Assembly: GCA_028287035.1 (NCBI GenBank)
Contig: JAQBQL010000222.1
Span: 11,198 to 75,197 of the forward strand
Length of the DNA stretch: 64,000 nt
DNA from: Labilithrix sp.
GTDB lineage: Bacteria; Myxococcota; Polyangia; Polyangiales; Polyangiaceae
Direction of reading: 5' to 3'
Positions 62,582 through 64,000 of the stretch are shown piece by piece (position 1 is the first letter of the stretch; each line of letters opens with the position of its first letter). The notes beneath the pieces are model-generated. The model did no database searches, was not told the DNA's origin, and saw only the letters and a program-made list of their open reading frames with translations. The translations under genes and the position numbers were made by a program.

Positions 62582-63753
62582 CCGCGCCCCGCGCCGCCGG
62601 CTTCGCGTTCGAGGTCGTCGCGAACGACGGCCACGCGCGCTCGTGCACCTTCACGACCCCGCACGCGGTGGTCGAGACGCCGACCTTCATGCCCGTGGGC
62701 ACCGCCGGCAGCGTGAAGGGCCTCACCCCCGACGAGGTGGCGGCGACCGGCGCCCAGATCGTCCTCGGCAACACCTACCACCTGTGGCTGCGGCCCGGCA
62801 CGGAGGTCATCCAGAGCCAGGGCGGCCTGCACGGCTTCACGCGTTGGCCGCGGGCGATGCTCACCGACTCCGGCGGCTTCCAGGCCTTCTCGCTCGGCGC
62901 CGGGAGCGGCAAGAAGGACCCGCTCGTGAAGCTCGACGAGACCGGCTTCACGTTCCGCTCGCACCTCGACGGCTCGAAGCATCATCTGTCACCGGAAGAG
63001 GCGGTGAGGGTCCAGGGCGCGATCGGAGCCGACATCCAGATGCAGCTCGACGTGTGCCCGCCCGGCGACGCGCCGCGGGCCATCGTCGAGGAGGCGGTGG
63101 CGCGGACGACGCGCTGGGCGCGCCGCGCGCTCGCCGCCCCGCGCGCCGACGGCCAGGCGCTCTTCGGGATCGTGCAGGGTGCATGCTTTCCCGACCTCCG
63201 CAGCGCCCACGCCGAGGAGCTCGCGGCGCTCGAGGTGGACGGCCGCGGCTTCGACGGGCTCGCCCTCGGCGGCTTCTCGGTCGGAGAGCCGATTCCGCGG
63301 ATGTACGAGACGCTCCACGCGATGGCGCACACGGTCGATCCCGAGCGTCCTCGCTACCTCATGGGCGTCGGCACGCCCCGCGATCTGCTCGAGGCGATCG
63401 ACGCGGGCGTCGACATGTTCGACTGCGTGCTCCCGACGCGGAATGGCCGGAACGGTCAGGCGCTCACGCGCTGGGGCCGGGTCATCATCAAGCAGGCCCG
63501 GTACAAGGCCGACGAGGCGCCCCTCGACGCGGACTGCACGTGCCCGTGCTGCGCTGGCGGGTATGCCCGCGCCTACCTCCGCCACCTCTACATCGCCGGG
63601 GAAATGACCGCTCTCCGCCTCATCACCCTGCACAATCTGCACTGGTATGCGGAGATGGTCCGGGGCGCCCGGGAGGCGATCAAGGCCGGACGATGGCCTG
63701 CGTACAAGGCGCAAACGCTCGCCAACCTGGATCGTGAAAATCGGATAGCCTGA
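62578..63753 (+). CDS. tgt: tRNA-guanine transglycosylase
   Basis: This 391-residue enzyme swaps guanine 34 of certain tRNAs for preQ1. The catalytic Asp is in TDSGGFQAFSLG. The segment CVLPTRNGRNGQALT is typical, and the zinc site CTCPCCAGGY followed by a His ends the catalytic domain. Length is normal. Its ATG overlaps the queA stop, so the two are coupled. The next gene begins six bases later, so it may belong to the same transcript. Confidence 0.96.
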   Translation: MTAPRAAGFAFEVVANDGHARSCTFTTPHAVVETPTFMPVGTAGSVKGLTPDEVAATGAQIVLGNTYHLWLRPGTEVIQSQGGLHGFTRWPRAMLTDSGGFQAFSLGAGSGKKDPLVKLDETGFTFRSHLDGSKHHLSPEEAVRVQGAIGADIQMQLDVCPPGDAPRAIVEEAVARTTRWARRALAAPRADGQALFGIVQGACFPDLRSAHAEELAALEVDGRGFDGLALGGFSVGEPIPRMYETLHAMAHTVDPERPRYLMGVGTPRDLLEAIDAGVDMFDCVLPTRNGRNGQALTRWGRVIIKQARYKADEAPLDADCTCPCCAGGYARAYLRHLYIAGEMTALRLITLHNLHWYAEMVRGAREAIKAGRWPAYKAQTLANLDRENRIA

Positions 63754-63758
63754 CGGGG

Positions 63759-64000
63759 ATGTCGACCGACGACAAGAAGCCGATCGGACGCATCCTCCTC
63801 AAGCGGAAGCTCATCTCCCAGGAGGAGCTGGATCGCCAGCTCGAGACGCAGAAGTCCTCGCGCGACGGCGTGCCCCTCGCGTCGCGCATCGCCTCGAGCG
63901 GCGTCGTCTCCGAGACCGAGGTGCTCCGCGCGCTCTCCGAGCAGTTCGGGGTCCCCGGCATCGACCTGAACCAGCTCTCGCTCTCGCTCGACACCCTCGA
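63759..64000 (+). CDS. Start of a type II secretion/type IV pilus ATPase-like protein, cut by window end
   Basis: About 80 residues are visible from an ATG at 63759, and the frame runs on past the window end. The segment PIGRILLKRKLISQEELDRQ with the later ALSEQFGVPGIDLNQLS is the MshEN/GspE N-terminal domain, which binds cyclic di-GMP or regulates assembly ATPases. A full-length GspE or PilB would follow, but a stand-alone MshEN protein is also possible. It begins six bases after the tgt stop. Confidence 0.75.
   Translation, partial: MSTDDKKPIGRILLKRKLISQEELDRQLETQKSSRDGVPLASRIASSGVVSETEVLRALSEQFGVPGIDLNQLSLSLDTL

Overview
The window is very GC-rich coding DNA (about 70 percent by eye) and almost gapless. 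It most likely comes from a myxobacterium (Myxococcota, Sorangium/Polyangium-like). The support is a Cys-containing MYXO-CTERM-type tail on a trypsin-like protease, small Cys-rich lipoproteins, two NtrC-type sigma-54 activators, a Hanks-type Ser/Thr kinase with a proline-rich tail, a TPR plus beta-barrel protein, and an IHF/MerR gene pair. I saw no rRNA, tRNA, CRISPR array, prophage or insertion sequence. No gap between genes exceeds 300 bases; the largest are 45068-45347 and 34113-34373, both between divergent genes. The very long antisense open frames are GC-driven shadows and are left out.

Layout. 1-8.3 kb: ClC chloride channel (cut by the window start) and a phospholipase-D-fold enzyme, divergent from an acyltransferase; a GT-C-like membrane protein; Cys-rich secreted proteins; a transhydrogenase/thioesterase pair. 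8.4-15.5 kb, all on the minus strand: leucine-rich-repeat lipoprotein (apparent frameshift), membrane protein, GMC oxidoreductase, then a module of VIT/VWA protein, ECF sigma factor, 84-residue protein and duplicated CsbD protein. 15.5-24 kb: small proteins, a pair of YceI proteins, a sterol-desaturase/esterase fusion, a LysR regulator and a sigma-70 family factor. 24-34 kb: cytochrome bd oxidase (cydAB), a CHASE3-PAS histidine kinase with an Rcp1-like response regulator, pcm, a GT2/DUF2304 pair and two lipoproteins.

33.4-38.6 kb: a Fis-type regulator with a degenerate receiver, preceded by an excellent sigma-54 promoter and divergent from a histidine kinase/NtrC operon; then a metzincin-like protease. 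38.6-50.6 kb: glgX-malQ (glycogen breakdown), a TonB-like protein, a large membrane protein, the trypsin-like protease, an orphan ATPase and polA. 50.7-64 kb: Ser/Thr kinase, TPR-barrel protein, processive GT2 enzyme, IHF-like protein with a Gly/Ser tail, MerR regulator, outer-membrane barrel, a second NtrC regulator, a stand-alone response regulator behind a palindrome and a sigma-54-like promoter, queA-tgt (queuosine in tRNA), and the start of a secretion/pilus ATPase cut by the window end.

The regulatory theme is sigma-54 control. Two sigma-54 activators lie next to two sigma-54-like promoters, each driving a small regulator. The second candidate system is the VIT/VWA-ECF module, which may be a self-regulated envelope or stress switch. 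These links are inferred from sequence and gene order.
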